64,000 nucleotides of DNA from Geminocystis sp. NIES-3708 (GTDB lineage: Bacteria > Cyanobacteriota > Cyanobacteriia > Cyanobacteriales > Cyanobacteriaceae). Both the position numbers and the translations under genes were made by a program. The stretch covers positions 3,347,656 through 3,411,655 of the forward strand of contig NZ_AP014815.1 of assembly GCF_001548095.1 (NCBI RefSeq). The letters run 5' to 3'. The notes below the pieces were generated by a model that made no database searches, was not told the DNA's origin, and saw only the letters and a list, made by a program, of their open reading frames with translations. Below are positions 9,263 to 18,397 of this stretch, piece by piece (position 1 is the stretch's first letter; every line of letters starts with the position of its first letter).

Positions 9263-10405
9263 TCATTGCATATTTTTCCATAATTGTTCATATTGTTTAA
9301 CTGATGCAGAAGGTAAAGTTTCAATAAAATCACTTTTTGCAAAAACATCTGAAGACATTTGCACAATTTTTGAGTTACTTTTCAATGATGATTCTATAGG
9401 TGATACTCCATTGGTGAATAAATTTATTTGTTTAGCAGACTTTTCTTGCCAACAAAAATCAATGAAATCGTATATTTTCTCTAATTGTTGAGGATTATTT
9501 TTGTCTTGACGAGGTTTTACCCATATATCCGCCCATAAAGATGTACCAGATTTAGGTATTACTGCGGAAATATTTTTGTATTGTTTCACTAAAGGTAGTA
9601 TGTCAGTTGACCATCCCACTGCTAACCAAGTATCACCTAAAATTAAAGGCTGTAAATAATTAGTATTATCATAAAATTTGACTTGTTTTTGCAATGCTAT
9701 CCACTCTGATTTTAGCTCTGAGATCGTGTTTAAATCTTCAAAATTATAGGAATAACCAAGTTTTTTTAAAATCAAGCCTAAAGTTTCTCTAGGTTGATTT
9801 AAAAGGGAAAATTTGCGGGTAAGATCTTTTTTCCATAAGTCATGCCAGTCTTGAGGTTGCCATCCCAATTCTGCAAATTTATCATTACGATAAGCTATCA
9901 TCGCACATCCCCAACGATAGGGTGCCCCCCAAATTTTACCCTTATTATCTAATTTACCTTGATCATTTCTGGTTACTAAATTCTGAAATTCCAGAGGAAG
10001 ATTTTGCCAAGTTTCGAGTTTATTTAATTCTACAGGCTCAATTAATTTTTCAACAATTGCTAAATTTAACCAATAATTACCTAATGTCACTAAATCATCG
10101 GCAATAACAGGAGATTTATTCTCAGAAAAGTTAGGCAAAGCAAAAGACAATTGATTTTTTTCTCTAATTTTATTTTTACCCTGCCATGTTAGCAATAAAT
10201 CATATATATCTTTGAGGGTTGATTGTGGTTGAAAATTAACGATGCCTATTTTTTGGAATTCTTGTTGTAACGCAACTATTAATTGTATGGGAATTGAGCC
10301 TTGTAGTTGTGCAATATTTAGATCATATTTTTTTTCACATCCTGATAACATAGAAGCTAGGGTTAAACTACTGATACCCCATAAAAAAGATCGACGATTT
10401 ACCAT
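9263..10405 (-). CDS. Periplasmic binding lipoprotein, polyamine (PotD-like) type
   Basis: This is a 380-residue solute-binding protein. The N-terminus has twin arginines (NRRSFLWG, R4-R5), a hydrophobic stretch and a lipobox LSGC with Cys 23, so it is probably a lipoprotein exported by the Tat route. The body has the arrangement of the extracellular solute-binding family 1/8 used for spermidine and putrescine uptake, including WGAPYRWGCAMIAYRNDKF and a late WADIWVKP segment. No ABC permease or ATPase gene adjoins it; the nearest permease (17379) is of the oligopeptide type and unlikely to be the partner. The substrate is inferred from overall resemblance only. Confidence 0.75.
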   Translation of the reverse strand: MVNRRSFLWGISSLTLASMLSGCEKKYDLNIAQLQGSIPIQLIVALQQEFQKIGIVNFQPQSTLKDIYDLLLTWQGKNKIREKNQLSFALPNFSENKSPVIADDLVTLGNYWLNLAIVEKLIEPVELNKLETWQNLPLEFQNLVTRNDQGKLDNKGKIWGAPYRWGCAMIAYRNDKFAELGWQPQDWHDLWKKDLTRKFSLLNQPRETLGLILKKLGYSYNFEDLNTISELKSEWIALQKQVKFYDNTNYLQPLILGDTWLAVGWSTDILPLVKQYKNISAVIPKSGTSLWADIWVKPRQDKNNPQQLEKIYDFIDFCWQEKSAKQINLFTNGVSPIESSLKSNSKIVQMSSDVFAKSDFIETLPSASVKQYEQLWKNMQ

Positions 10406-10605
10406 ATCAATTAACAGTGAAAAATGCCCTCTTATTGTATCACCATTGCCTATTATTCATTACCTATTACCTGACTTCTACAATAATAATGAATCTACGT
10501 CAATTGTTAAATTAATCAGGAATAGTGGACATTATTTTGTTTAAGACTTTAGCATAGGAAATAGAAAAAACAAATAGTTAAATTAGTTTTAATCAATAAT
10601 TGAAT

Positions 10606-11010
10606 ATGTATAAAAGAAAACAAGAGTTGGTGAATTTACACAGTAAAGTTAATCAGCTTTACGATATTGTTAAACAATTAGGAGAATATATCGGTTGGGA
10701 AGGATTGAACAATATTTCTCTGTGCGATTTGAATGTTAATACTGTTTCCGAATCATGTCATATTACCGAAGAGAAACAAAAAAAACACTTTAAAACTCAT
10801 AAGGATATTTTAATGGATGATGATGCTATTTCCTCAGAATTATCCGATTATACTCAGATTGAAAATAATATTTCCTGTGAAGAACAAGTATATCGTTTGA
10901 CAGCCCAATTGACGGCGGCTTATCATCGTATTGCATCTCTTGAAGATCAATTATTAGCTACTCGTAGTCATATGGAAACTAGACACAATGGTTTCTATCA
11001 TGTGCAATAA
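10606..11010 (+). CDS. Conserved-looking hypothetical protein with C-terminal coiled coil
   Basis: I do not recognise this protein. From the ATG at 10606 it is 134 residues; a TTG two codons upstream is an alternative start. The N-terminus is helical (LVNLHSKVNQLYDIVKQLGEYIG) with a tryptophan soon after. A charged, low-complexity middle follows, and then a helix with heptad character (YRLTAQLTAAYHRIASLEDQLL) that could form a coiled coil. No membrane segment or signal peptide is present. It is divergent from the binding-protein gene, and its last 57 bases overlap the convergent UPF0284 gene, so one of the two 3' ends is under unusual constraint. Confidence 0.6.
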   Translation: MYKRKQELVNLHSKVNQLYDIVKQLGEYIGWEGLNNISLCDLNVNTVSESCHITEEKQKKHFKTHKDILMDDDAISSELSDYTQIENNISCEEQVYRLTAQLTAAYHRIASLEDQLLATRSHMETRHNGFYHVQ

Positions 11011-12069
11011 TTCTACTTTATTCATACCTAGCAAATGGGATGCAATTGCACTACCTCCTGCACCAACCCCTTCTTTTACATATCCTTTTTCATAGGCTTG
11101 TAAACTAGGATAATTTGAATTACTAAAATTTAGCTCCGTGGCACACAAGGAAACGTTACCGATAATTTTACTTAAACCAATAGTATCACCTGTACAATCT
11201 TCCGCCACCCAACGAGTTGTACCAACGATAATGTTTTCTAAGTTAGCCTCAGTATAGTAACATAAATTTTTCAATGCCTTAATTAGCGCAAAAATTGCTA
11301 ACATTTGTGTACCACCTGCTAACATTACACCGATTTTTTTACTGGCACTTAAAGCTATTCCTGCCACCACAATTTGCATGGGATCACCTACTGCGGCTAT
11401 AATTTCAAAAGGATCAAATATAGTATTTCGATCATTTAATCCAGCTTGAATTAATCCTTTTTGTACTAATGACCATTTTTGTTCATGATTGCAGATAGGA
11501 TGACTACTGTTAACTTTTCCTTGAGCGGAAATTCCTAATGCCGTTAATACTGCTAAAGCGGTAGTTGTACCACCCACAACACATTCACTTAAAATTAGAT
11601 AGCTAGATTTGCTTTGCTGTGCTAAATTTTCTCCCCAAAATAATCCTTGTTGGTATAAATGCTTAACTAACTCTAAAGGTAATGCTTTTCCTGTAGAAAC
11701 ACAATTAGCTGGTTTTCCACCTAAGTCGATATTTTTAATAGAAGGGGATTCTAATAATCCAGCATTAAATATATAAACTGGTAAATTAAATTTTTCAATT
11801 ACCGCACGACTAATAAAAGTAGGAGAAATACCCACACTTAAAGGTGGTAAAGCAAAAGTTGGATTTTCTTGAATTCCATTCACCAAAAATTCCCCATCAG
11901 CTAAGGCTGTATAACGTCTCGATTCGGGTGTTATCCCTGCGGTAGAAATATTGGGTAATAAAGCCGTAGCAGTAAAGCCTAAAGTGCAAGTAAAAATAGG
12001 AATACAATCGTTATATTTATTCAACCATTTTTGTCCTTGCTCAATTTCAGTATAAACTCTTATATCCAT
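10954..12069 (-). CDS. UPF0284 / CobT-like phosphoribosyltransferase family protein
   Basis: This 371-residue protein resembles the TIGR00303/UPF0284 family, distant relatives of CobT (nicotinate-nucleotide:dimethylbenzimidazole phosphoribosyltransferase). Visible features are glycine-rich ligand loops: ILSECVVGGTTTALAVLTALG near the middle, MLAGGTQMLAIFALIKAL, and the C-terminal EGVGAGGSAIA. CobT activates the lower base in cobalamin assembly; whether this branch does so is not established by sequence. It lies 39 bp after panD on the same strand, so the two are probably co-transcribed. The 3' end overlaps the convergent gene at 10606 by 57 bp. Confidence 0.8.
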   Translation of the reverse strand: MDIRVYTEIEQGQKWLNKYNDCIPIFTCTLGFTATALLPNISTAGITPESRRYTALADGEFLVNGIQENPTFALPPLSVGISPTFISRAVIEKFNLPVYIFNAGLLESPSIKNIDLGGKPANCVSTGKALPLELVKHLYQQGLFWGENLAQQSKSSYLILSECVVGGTTTALAVLTALGISAQGKVNSSHPICNHEQKWSLVQKGLIQAGLNDRNTIFDPFEIIAAVGDPMQIVVAGIALSASKKIGVMLAGGTQMLAIFALIKALKNLCYYTEANLENIIVGTTRWVAEDCTGDTIGLSKIIGNVSLCATELNFSNSNYPSLQAYEKGYVKEGVGAGGSAIASHLLGMNKVELLHMIETIVSSFHMTTSS

Positions 12070-12108
12070 ATAATAATTAACAATAAAGGAGTTTTATCTT
12101 CACGTCCT

Positions 12109-12531
12109 CTAGTCTCCTACTCTTTCCTGAAACTCAATTTCGTCATTATTACTAATTAAAGTTTGCTCAAAATAGTCTGCTATATTATTTTTTTGATCAG
12201 CTACTAACACTTTAGCACGATGACCATTAATCATAACATCTTGGCGATCGCATTGTTCATAAGCATAAATAATTAACAAATCACCGGGTTTACATAATAA
12301 AGCGGCACCACCATTAGGGCAGATTTCCCGACTACCTCTTATTCCAGGTATAGCATAAGTTGACCAACGTTGGGCATTATTTAAGTTAACTACATCTACT
12401 TCTTCCAAAGGTAAAATACCGACTTTTTCCATTAATTCAGGATCAATAGAAATACTACCGACATAATCTACATTAGCAGACGTAACCGTAACTCTATGTA
12501 GTTTACCGTGCATTAATCGGATCATGTTCAT
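12109..12531 (-). CDS. panD: Aspartate 1-decarboxylase
   Basis: PanD converts L-aspartate to beta-alanine for pantothenate and CoA synthesis. It is made as a proenzyme that cleaves itself at a Gly-Ser bond to create a pyruvoyl group. That bond is visible in YVGSISID (G25-S26). The following [13 protein letters not shown] and [17 protein letters not shown] match the family, including the substrate-binding region after the cleavage site. The ORF gives 140 residues; the second ATG (codon 3, at 12525) aligns with the usual MIR start and may be the true one. It is the first gene of a likely two-gene unit with UPF0284. Confidence 0.95.
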   Translation of the reverse strand: MNMIRLMHGKLHRVTVTSANVDYVGSISIDPELMEKVGILPLEEVDVVNLNNAQRWSTYAIPGIRGSREICPNGGAALLCKPGDLLIIYAYEQCDRQDVMINGHRAKVLVADQKNNIADYFEQTLISNNDEIEFQERVGD

Positions 12532-13231
12532 AAAATATTAATTAATAGACTTTGATATGGTTTAGTTAAACTAAGATGTTGCACAAGAATAAAAATATCC
12601 AATAAAGTCAGAGTTAAGAAAATGAATTGACAACAAGTTTTAGTAAATTATTGTTGCTATATTCTGTTTTATGGCTTCTTTATGCCTTCATCAATGTATT
12701 TTATGGTTAGTGCAAGACTTAAGTTAAATGAAAGGAGATAAAATCAAAGATAAGTCAGTAATGGGAGCAGGAATCATAGCACCTCTGGAGTCGAGTAATT
12801 GTACTATTACTAAATAGATAACACCTAATAAAACTGAAATTATTCCTGTAATTATCGCCACTATTTTTTTTCTTTCCATCTCTTAATCTCTTTTTATAAT
12901 ATTTATTTTGTTTAAGTTTCTTAAAATTCTGTTACCTAATTATATATTAGTTATTTACTTGTACAAAACTATTAAACCATGATGGAGTAAATTCCTCAAA
13001 AACAGATCTACTGCTAAACTGAGATCTATGTAAAAAAAGATTCAATGAAGATTATAAAATATTTATTAAGAGTAATTACAACCCCTTCACTTTTTACACT
13101 GATTTCCCGTTAGAATGTTTTAGAATGCTGGTAAGGAATTTTTATTTAACTAGATTTTAATTGGTATTTTTTCTTACAGAAAGTGAAATGATAATACTTT
13201 AAATGTTGATAAGGTTAATAGAGGTAAAAAA
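12532..13231. other. 700-bp gap holding one short ORF
   Basis: Apart from the short membrane ORF at 12724-12879 I see no gene or structured element. The flanks (12532-12723 and 12880-13231) are AT-rich and should contain the panD and pentapeptide-protein promoters, but I cannot place these with confidence. Confidence 0.6.
12724..12879 (-). CDS. Small single-span membrane protein (51 aa)
   Basis: A short ORF runs from ATG at 12879 to TAA at 12724. The product begins MERKK, has one hydrophobic helix (about 6-27, ending LVIVQLL) and continues DSRGAMIPAPI. A positively charged start, one helix and a conserved-looking PAP turn give it the look of a small thylakoid complex subunit. Small NDH-1 or photosystem subunits are families to test; I cannot assign it. 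It lies in an otherwise empty 700-bp gap between panD and the pentapeptide gene. A purine-rich AAGAG lies just before the start. Confidence 0.55.
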   Translation of the reverse strand: MERKKIVAIITGIISVLLGVIYLVIVQLLDSRGAMIPAPITDLSLILSPFI

Positions 13232-14134
13232 ATGAAAATTTCCCACTTTTTACGCCAATATGAACAAGGAATTCGTGAATTTCGAGAGATTAGACTACAA
13301 AGTGCTGATTTAGCTCAATCAGTTTTAGTAGCGTTGAATTTACAAGGCTCAAAATTAATTGGTATTAACTTCAATCGTGCTTTTTTGACTAAATCTAATT
13401 TTACCCACACTCAACTAAATTGGTCAGATTTCACCTATGCTAAATTAAGTGAGGCTATTTTCAATTATGCTGATTTAACTAAAGCTAATTTAACTGGTGC
13501 TTTTATGGTGCGATCGCAATTTATTAAAAGTCAATTAAGCGGTGCAAATCTTAGTCATGTTAATTTAGCGAAGGGTGACTTAACAGAAGTCAATTTATGT
13601 GGTGCATCTCTTTACCGAGTCAACTTAAGAGGGGCAAATATGAATAAAAGTAATCTTAATTGGAGTAATTTTCAAGAGGCAAGATTAAGTGGTGCGAATA
13701 TGAGAGAATGCTCTGCTTATCAAGGTAATTTTACACGATCTTTTATGAAAGAAGTTAACTTAACTAATAGTAACTTAGTTGAAGCTAATTTAAGTGGTGC
13801 AAGATTAAGTGGGGCAAATTTACAAGAGGCAAATTTACAAAGGGCAAATTTCCAAGGGGCTCGTTTATGTCGAGTTAATTTTCGAGATGCAGATTTAAGA
13901 GGTGCAAATTTTCAAGGTGCAGATTTAGAAATGGCAAATTTGACAGGGGCAATTTTAGATAACACTAATTTATCTCAAGCTAATTTAAGCGGTGCAAATT
14001 TAGCTCATACTAACCTTAATAATTCTTGTTTAGATCGAACTATTTTACCAGAAACTTTACACAAAATTATGAACGTAGATATTAACAACAATCTTAATTA
14101 TTATTCTTTTAATATTTTTTTGGAAGCAAGTTAA
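13232..14134 (+). CDS. Pentapeptide repeat protein
   Basis: The 300-residue protein consists almost wholly of A(D/N)LXX pentapeptides (for example SGANLQEANLQRANFQGARL) from about residue 25 to 270. Such repeats fold as a right-handed quadrilateral beta helix. There is no signal peptide or membrane segment, so a cytoplasmic protein is likely. A short N-terminal helix (KISHFLRQYEQGIREF) precedes the repeats, and a non-repeat tail of about 25 residues follows. Cyanobacteria encode many such proteins with mostly unknown function; a DNA-mimic (Qnr-like) role cannot be judged from sequence. GAGG stands about 8 bases before the ATG. Confidence 0.9.
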   Translation: MKISHFLRQYEQGIREFREIRLQSADLAQSVLVALNLQGSKLIGINFNRAFLTKSNFTHTQLNWSDFTYAKLSEAIFNYADLTKANLTGAFMVRSQFIKSQLSGANLSHVNLAKGDLTEVNLCGASLYRVNLRGANMNKSNLNWSNFQEARLSGANMRECSAYQGNFTRSFMKEVNLTNSNLVEANLSGARLSGANLQEANLQRANFQGARLCRVNFRDADLRGANFQGADLEMANLTGAILDNTNLSQANLSGANLAHTNLNNSCLDRTILPETLHKIMNVDINNNLNYYSFNIFLEAS

Positions 14135-14248
14135 ACTATTAGGAATTAAAAATTATAAATTAATTATTTCAATTATTAATAATTAAGATGGGTTGTTTGA
14201 GAATAACATCAACATAAATTATGTTATTAAGCTATGAGTTTAACAAAT

Positions 14249-15307
14249 CTAAATTTTAGTTCTGGCTTCTGCTATAATTTTTTCTAATTGAGTTTGTAAT
14301 TTGCCATTAGTAATCAAATCCTCTGCCATAGTTAAACCTTTTTCCATAGAATCACTAACGCCGCAACGCCAAAGATAAAAACCGCCATTTAAAATACTGC
14401 TAGTAATTAAAGTTGATTTTTCTCCTCTGATAGTTTTAATTAATTCAGTAAAATATTCTTGATGATTAGATAACTTAATATCGTTGCTTTTTAAGCCATA
14501 ATGTAAAGGATTTATTTTTAAATATTCATAACCTTCTTCACTATTTTCATTATCAATAACAATAATATTAGTTTGCTCTAATTTTAAATCTCCACTACCT
14601 TCTAAACCCTTAATTAAAGTAAATTTTTTGACTTTCCTCAAGTTTAAAGCCTCTCTAATCATCTTTTCCGTAGGAGGATGCACATAACCAGCGATAAGAT
14701 GACTTTTTCCTTCATAGGGTTGCCAAATCAGCTCTAAAGTCGCAATGGGAGGGCGTTTACCGATTTCTTCTCGATATTGTACTAATTTATGAGCAACAGA
14801 GAAATGTTGAGGTAAATAAAGAAAACCGAAGTTAGTCTGATTTAATAAATTTTTTACTTGAATTAATGATAAATTTGTCACATCTAATCCTAAATTTGCC
14901 CAAATTTCTGCCAAAGTTAAGCCATATTTAGTGGGCATTTTTGTGCCACCGTGCATTAAAACTGAAACTCCTACTGCTGATAAAATTAAAGTCGTAATAG
15001 GAGAAATAGGTGCACTTCTTGTTCTACCATCGTAGGGAATACCAAGAATAGTGAGAGGATATTGACTATTCTCTATACTTGGTAAAGTTACACCTAAATT
15101 AGTATAAGCATCTAACATTCCAGCTAATTCTTCTCCTGTAGGGCGTTTGATGCGATGGGCTATTAAAAAACCACCAATTTGAGCGGGAGTAGCAATACCT
15201 GTTAGCATCATCTCTAAAGCTAAACTGGCTTCTTCACGGCTCAAATTTTTATGGGTATGCGCACCACTACCGACTTTTTTTAATAATTCTCTAAATTCAC
15301 TACTCAT
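14249..15307 (-). CDS. Anthranilate phosphoribosyltransferase-like (TrpD2-type) protein
   Basis: The 352-residue protein has the TrpD fold pattern: a helical N-domain (EEASLALEMMLTG, AQIGGFLIAHRIK) followed by an alpha/beta domain. However, the PRPP-binding glycine loop of true TrpD (GTGGD) is replaced by GIPYDG (89-94). The canonical KHGN is MHGG (118-121). These changes argue against a standard tryptophan-pathway enzyme and for the TrpD2/YbiB-like side branch, whose roles are poorly known and include nucleic-acid binding in YbiB. The C-terminal third (about 230-300) has an unusual charged insert. No other trp genes are nearby. Confidence 0.75.
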   Translation of the reverse strand: MSSEFRELLKKVGSGAHTHKNLSREEASLALEMMLTGIATPAQIGGFLIAHRIKRPTGEELAGMLDAYTNLGVTLPSIENSQYPLTILGIPYDGRTRSAPISPITTLILSAVGVSVLMHGGTKMPTKYGLTLAEIWANLGLDVTNLSLIQVKNLLNQTNFGFLYLPQHFSVAHKLVQYREEIGKRPPIATLELIWQPYEGKSHLIAGYVHPPTEKMIREALNLRKVKKFTLIKGLEGSGDLKLEQTNIIVIDNENSEEGYEYLKINPLHYGLKSNDIKLSNHQEYFTELIKTIRGEKSTLITSSILNGGFYLWRCGVSDSMEKGLTMAEDLITNGKLQTQLEKIIAEARTKI

Positions 15308-15381
15308 GATTCATTAACTGATAAGTAAAATCAATGCTATATAAGTTAATCATAAAATTAAAGTAACTATAAAGCAATGAT

Positions 15382-15417
15382 TAGGATGTGATGAAAAAGT
15401 TTTTTAGTGAGGATAGG
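15382..15417 (+). repeat. 35-bp dispersed repeat, copy 3
   Basis: This copy of the GATGAAAAAGTTTTTTAGTG repeat lies in the gap between the TrpD-like gene start and the protease stop. Confidence 0.6.
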
Positions 15418-15472
15418 GAAAATGTTTATAAGTAAAGTTAAAAAATCCCACAGGAAAATTAAGGATTAATTC

Positions 15473-17227
15473 CTAATTATTAATAGTTTTACTGGCTAAA
15501 TAAGCTAAATAAAAACAAATACCAGCATTAAGTAATAAGAAAATTTGGGAAATTAAACCATAACCTAATCCCCACACTAAAGGATTAATAAAAGCTGTAA
15601 CTATTAAACAAGAAGTAACCCCTAAAGTACAACCAATAGCTACCCATTTGAGTTGTTGATGACTTAAAAATAAAGCAAGTAAAATAAAGGGAATTAACGC
15701 ACTAGCAAAGAAAGGATTTAAACTATTTGTACCCATTACTACATTACCTAATTCTGGTACAGAACTGCCCATTAAACGAAAAGGCCATTGAGGCAAATCA
15801 AACAAGTATAATCCTTGGAGGAAAAATAAACCACTGCTACCTGTGACTAATCCTGTGGCGAGGCTTAGATTGAAAGTAAGATAATTACGCAAAAACCAAG
15901 CTAATAAATATGATCCTAAAACCATGCCCAATTTAGGTAATAAAGTAATTGTACCACCATCAATCCAAAACCCTGGGTTTAAATAACCACTGTTTTTCAA
16001 CCATCGTAAAAAGTCTCGTGGACTAATTTGCCCTTTTAATGCTAGTTTAACCCCTTGCGCCGCATCTAATTGTCCTGCACCATAATGATTTAAAGGATCT
16101 TTTTCTATTTTACGGGCAGATTTGATTAAAATTTCTCGTACTTCATCGGGATTTTGGATACCTGTGGATTTAATTAATGCCGCTACTCCTGCCACATGGG
16201 GTGCTGCCATACTTGTGCCTTGGAAGCCAATAAAAGTTGGTTGTTTATTTTCTCCTGTGATAGTTTCTTGAATAATTTTCCCTGTTTCACTACCTCCGGG
16301 GGCGGAAATATCTACTCCTGCACCAAAATTAGAGTAAGGTGCTTTTTCACCGATAGAATCTGTAGCTGAAACGCTGATTACTAGAGGATAACGAGCGGGA
16401 AATGAAGCACTATTGCGGTTTTCGTTACCTGCGGCGGCAATAATCACTACTCCTTTGTCATGGGCATATTTAATCGCATCTCGCATTAATTGGCTATCTC
16501 CACCACCACCTAAACTCATGTTTATCACATCGGCTTTATTATCAGCCGCAAATTTTATGGCTTCGGCTATATCAGCAATTGTGCCACCATTTACTCCTAA
16601 TACTTTTAAGGGCATTATTTTCGATTGATAAGCTATTCCTGCTACTCCGTAATTATTGTTAGTGGATTGGGCGATCGTACCTGCAACGTGTGTTCCGTGT
16701 CCTACATTATCTTGAGCATCAACTTTATTATTAACAAAATCATAGCCTTCAACGAACTGAGTTTGCTCTAAATCTGGCACTTTAGTAACGCCAGTGTCAA
16801 TAACTGCAATAGTTACCCCTTCTCCTTTGGTGTCTTCCCATGCTTGTTCTATATTGATACTACGCAAATTCCACTGTTGAGTATAAGCAGGATCATTGGG
16901 AACTTCTAAACTATGATAAATATAATTAGGTTCAATATATTCTACTTCTTGTTTGAGGGGAGATCTTTTTAATTTCTTGAGAGTTTTTTTATCACCTTGA
17001 ACGATATAAACTTTTTCTTCTTCAGAAAAAATACTATTTAAAATAGGTATTTCTTGAATTTTTGAAGTGATAAATTCTATGTTTTTTTCTAGGGCTGTAG
17101 TAGGAATATCTTGACGGAAATTAATAATAATAGAATCAAATTCTCCTTGATTTGCTAATCCTTTAAAATTAAATAAAGCAAATCCTAAACCTATTAAAAA
17201 GACTGAAAGAAGTAATAGTTTTTTCAT
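15473..17227 (-). CDS. Subtilisin-like (S8) serine protease with C-terminal membrane domain
   Basis: This is a 584-residue secreted or membrane-anchored subtilase. A hydrophobic N-terminus (1-20) serves as signal or anchor. A propeptide-like region (about 25-105) carries the inhibitor-type pattern VYIVQGDKK...EVEYIEPNY. The S8 catalytic domain (about 115-395) has an intact triad: Asp 144 in VIDTGV, His 177 in GHGTHVAG, Ser 339 in GTSMAAPHVAG, with oxyanion Asn 268 in AAAGNEN. After about residue 415 there are four to five hydrophobic helices, which is unusual for S8 enzymes and implies anchoring in the plasma or thylakoid membrane. It stands alone between the TrpD-like gene and a divergent ABC permease gene. 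The substrate is unknown. Confidence 0.92.
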   Translation of the reverse strand: MKKLLLLSVFLIGLGFALFNFKGLANQGEFDSIIINFRQDIPTTALEKNIEFITSKIQEIPILNSIFSEEEKVYIVQGDKKTLKKLKRSPLKQEVEYIEPNYIYHSLEVPNDPAYTQQWNLRSINIEQAWEDTKGEGVTIAVIDTGVTKVPDLEQTQFVEGYDFVNNKVDAQDNVGHGTHVAGTIAQSTNNNYGVAGIAYQSKIMPLKVLGVNGGTIADIAEAIKFAADNKADVINMSLGGGGDSQLMRDAIKYAHDKGVVIIAAAGNENRNSASFPARYPLVISVSATDSIGEKAPYSNFGAGVDISAPGGSETGKIIQETITGENKQPTFIGFQGTSMAAPHVAGVAALIKSTGIQNPDEVREILIKSARKIEKDPLNHYGAGQLDAAQGVKLALKGQISPRDFLRWLKNSGYLNPGFWIDGGTITLLPKLGMVLGSYLLAWFLRNYLTFNLSLATGLVTGSSGLFFLQGLYLFDLPQWPFRLMGSSVPELGNVVMGTNSLNPFFASALIPFILLALFLSHQQLKWVAIGCTLGVTSCLIVTAFINPLVWGLGYGLISQIFLLLNAGICFYLAYLASKTINN

Positions 17228-17378
17228 AGTAATTATGGTGCGGTAATTATTCCACCATTATAAACCTTGACCTCAAAAGTTACTAACATTTACTATAATT
17301 TTTTTATATTTTAACAGAAGCATTTATCAAAAAAATAAAGCTCAAAATGGTACAATAAAAAATTTATAATCAAGAACT

Positions 17379-18389
17379 ATGACAAAGTATTGGATATTGA
17401 ATGAAAATGTAATCTATATCTTGAAACGCTTATTTCAAGGACTACTCACTTTACTATTAGCATCAATATTGAGTTTTGCTATCATTCAATTCGCACCGGG
17501 AGATTATCTTGATAATTTGCGCCAAAATCCAACTATTTCCCAAGAAACCATTGAAGAGTTAAAAATTCGCTTTGGCTTGGATAAATCTCCCTTAGAGCAA
17601 TATTTATTATGGTTTAAGCAAGTGATTACCAGATTTGACTTTGGTGAAAGTTTCGTCTATTCTCGATCAGTATCCAGTCTTATTCTCGAAAGAATCCCCG
17701 CAACCTTACTACTAGCTTTTACCTCTATCATTTTAACATGGGCGATCGCCTTACCACTAGGAATTATTAGTGCTGTTAAACAAAATACTGTAACGGATAG
17801 AATTTTAAGAGTAATTAGTTATTTTGGGCAAGGATTTCCTAGCTTTATTACTGCATTATTATTATTAATTTTAGCTCAAAATGTTGCCCCAATTTTTCCC
17901 GTTGGCGGTATGACAAGCATTAATCATAATGAATTATCCTTCTGGGGAAAAGTTACAGACATAAGTTGGCATATGATTTTACCTACTATTGCTCTAAGTA
18001 TTACCAGTTTCGCAGGATTACAAAGGCTTACCAGAGGACAACTTTTAGATGTATTGAGGCAAGATTACATTCAAACAGCAAGGGCAAAGGGATTACCCGA
18101 GAATCAAGTCTTATATGTTCATGCTCTGCGTAATGCCATTAATCCTTTAATCACTCTATTAGGCTTTGAATTTGCGAGTTTATTAAGTGGCTCATTTATC
18201 GCTGAATATTTCTTTAATTGGCCCGGATTGGGCAGGTTAATATTACAAGCAGTACAAGCTCAAGATTTATATTTAGTTATGGCTAGTTTAATGATGGGGG
18301 CAACTATGTTAATTATTGGTAATTTAGTTGCTGATTTATTATTAAAAATAGTCGATCCACGAATAAAATTAGATAATATTGATAGTTAA
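17379..18389 (+). CDS. ABC transporter permease, DppB/OppB family
   Basis: The 336-residue membrane protein has six predicted helices. The first is at about 12-35, followed by a long periplasmic loop with GDYLDNLRQNP. The conserved cytoplasmic EAA loop is visible as DYIQTARAKGLPENQVLYVHALRNAINPLI (about 230-260). Members form half of the channel for peptide or nickel import. In cyanobacteria this permease often occurs away from its partners, and here too no DppC-like permease, ATPase or binding protein adjoins it. The gene starts at an ATG preceded by TCAAGAACT. An IS605-type element lies just beyond its stop. Confidence 0.9.
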   Translation: MTKYWILNENVIYILKRLFQGLLTLLLASILSFAIIQFAPGDYLDNLRQNPTISQETIEELKIRFGLDKSPLEQYLLWFKQVITRFDFGESFVYSRSVSSLILERIPATLLLAFTSIILTWAIALPLGIISAVKQNTVTDRILRVISYFGQGFPSFITALLLLILAQNVAPIFPVGGMTSINHNELSFWGKVTDISWHMILPTIALSITSFAGLQRLTRGQLLDVLRQDYIQTARAKGLPENQVLYVHALRNAINPLITLLGFEFASLLSGSFIAEYFFNWPGLGRLILQAVQAQDLYLVMASLMMGATMLIIGNLVADLLLKIVDPRIKLDNIDS

Positions 18390-18397
18390 TACTATAG

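Noticed and set aside
10242-10544. Plus-strand ORF of 100 codons opposite the binding-protein signal region
   Set aside because: It is a shadow of the lipoprotein gene, whose Tat/lipobox start and family pattern are convincing; the ORF shows no domain.
10954-12531. Cobalamin riboswitch ahead of the CobT-like gene
   Set aside because: No B12-box-like element or suitable structured leader was seen upstream of panD or between the two genes.
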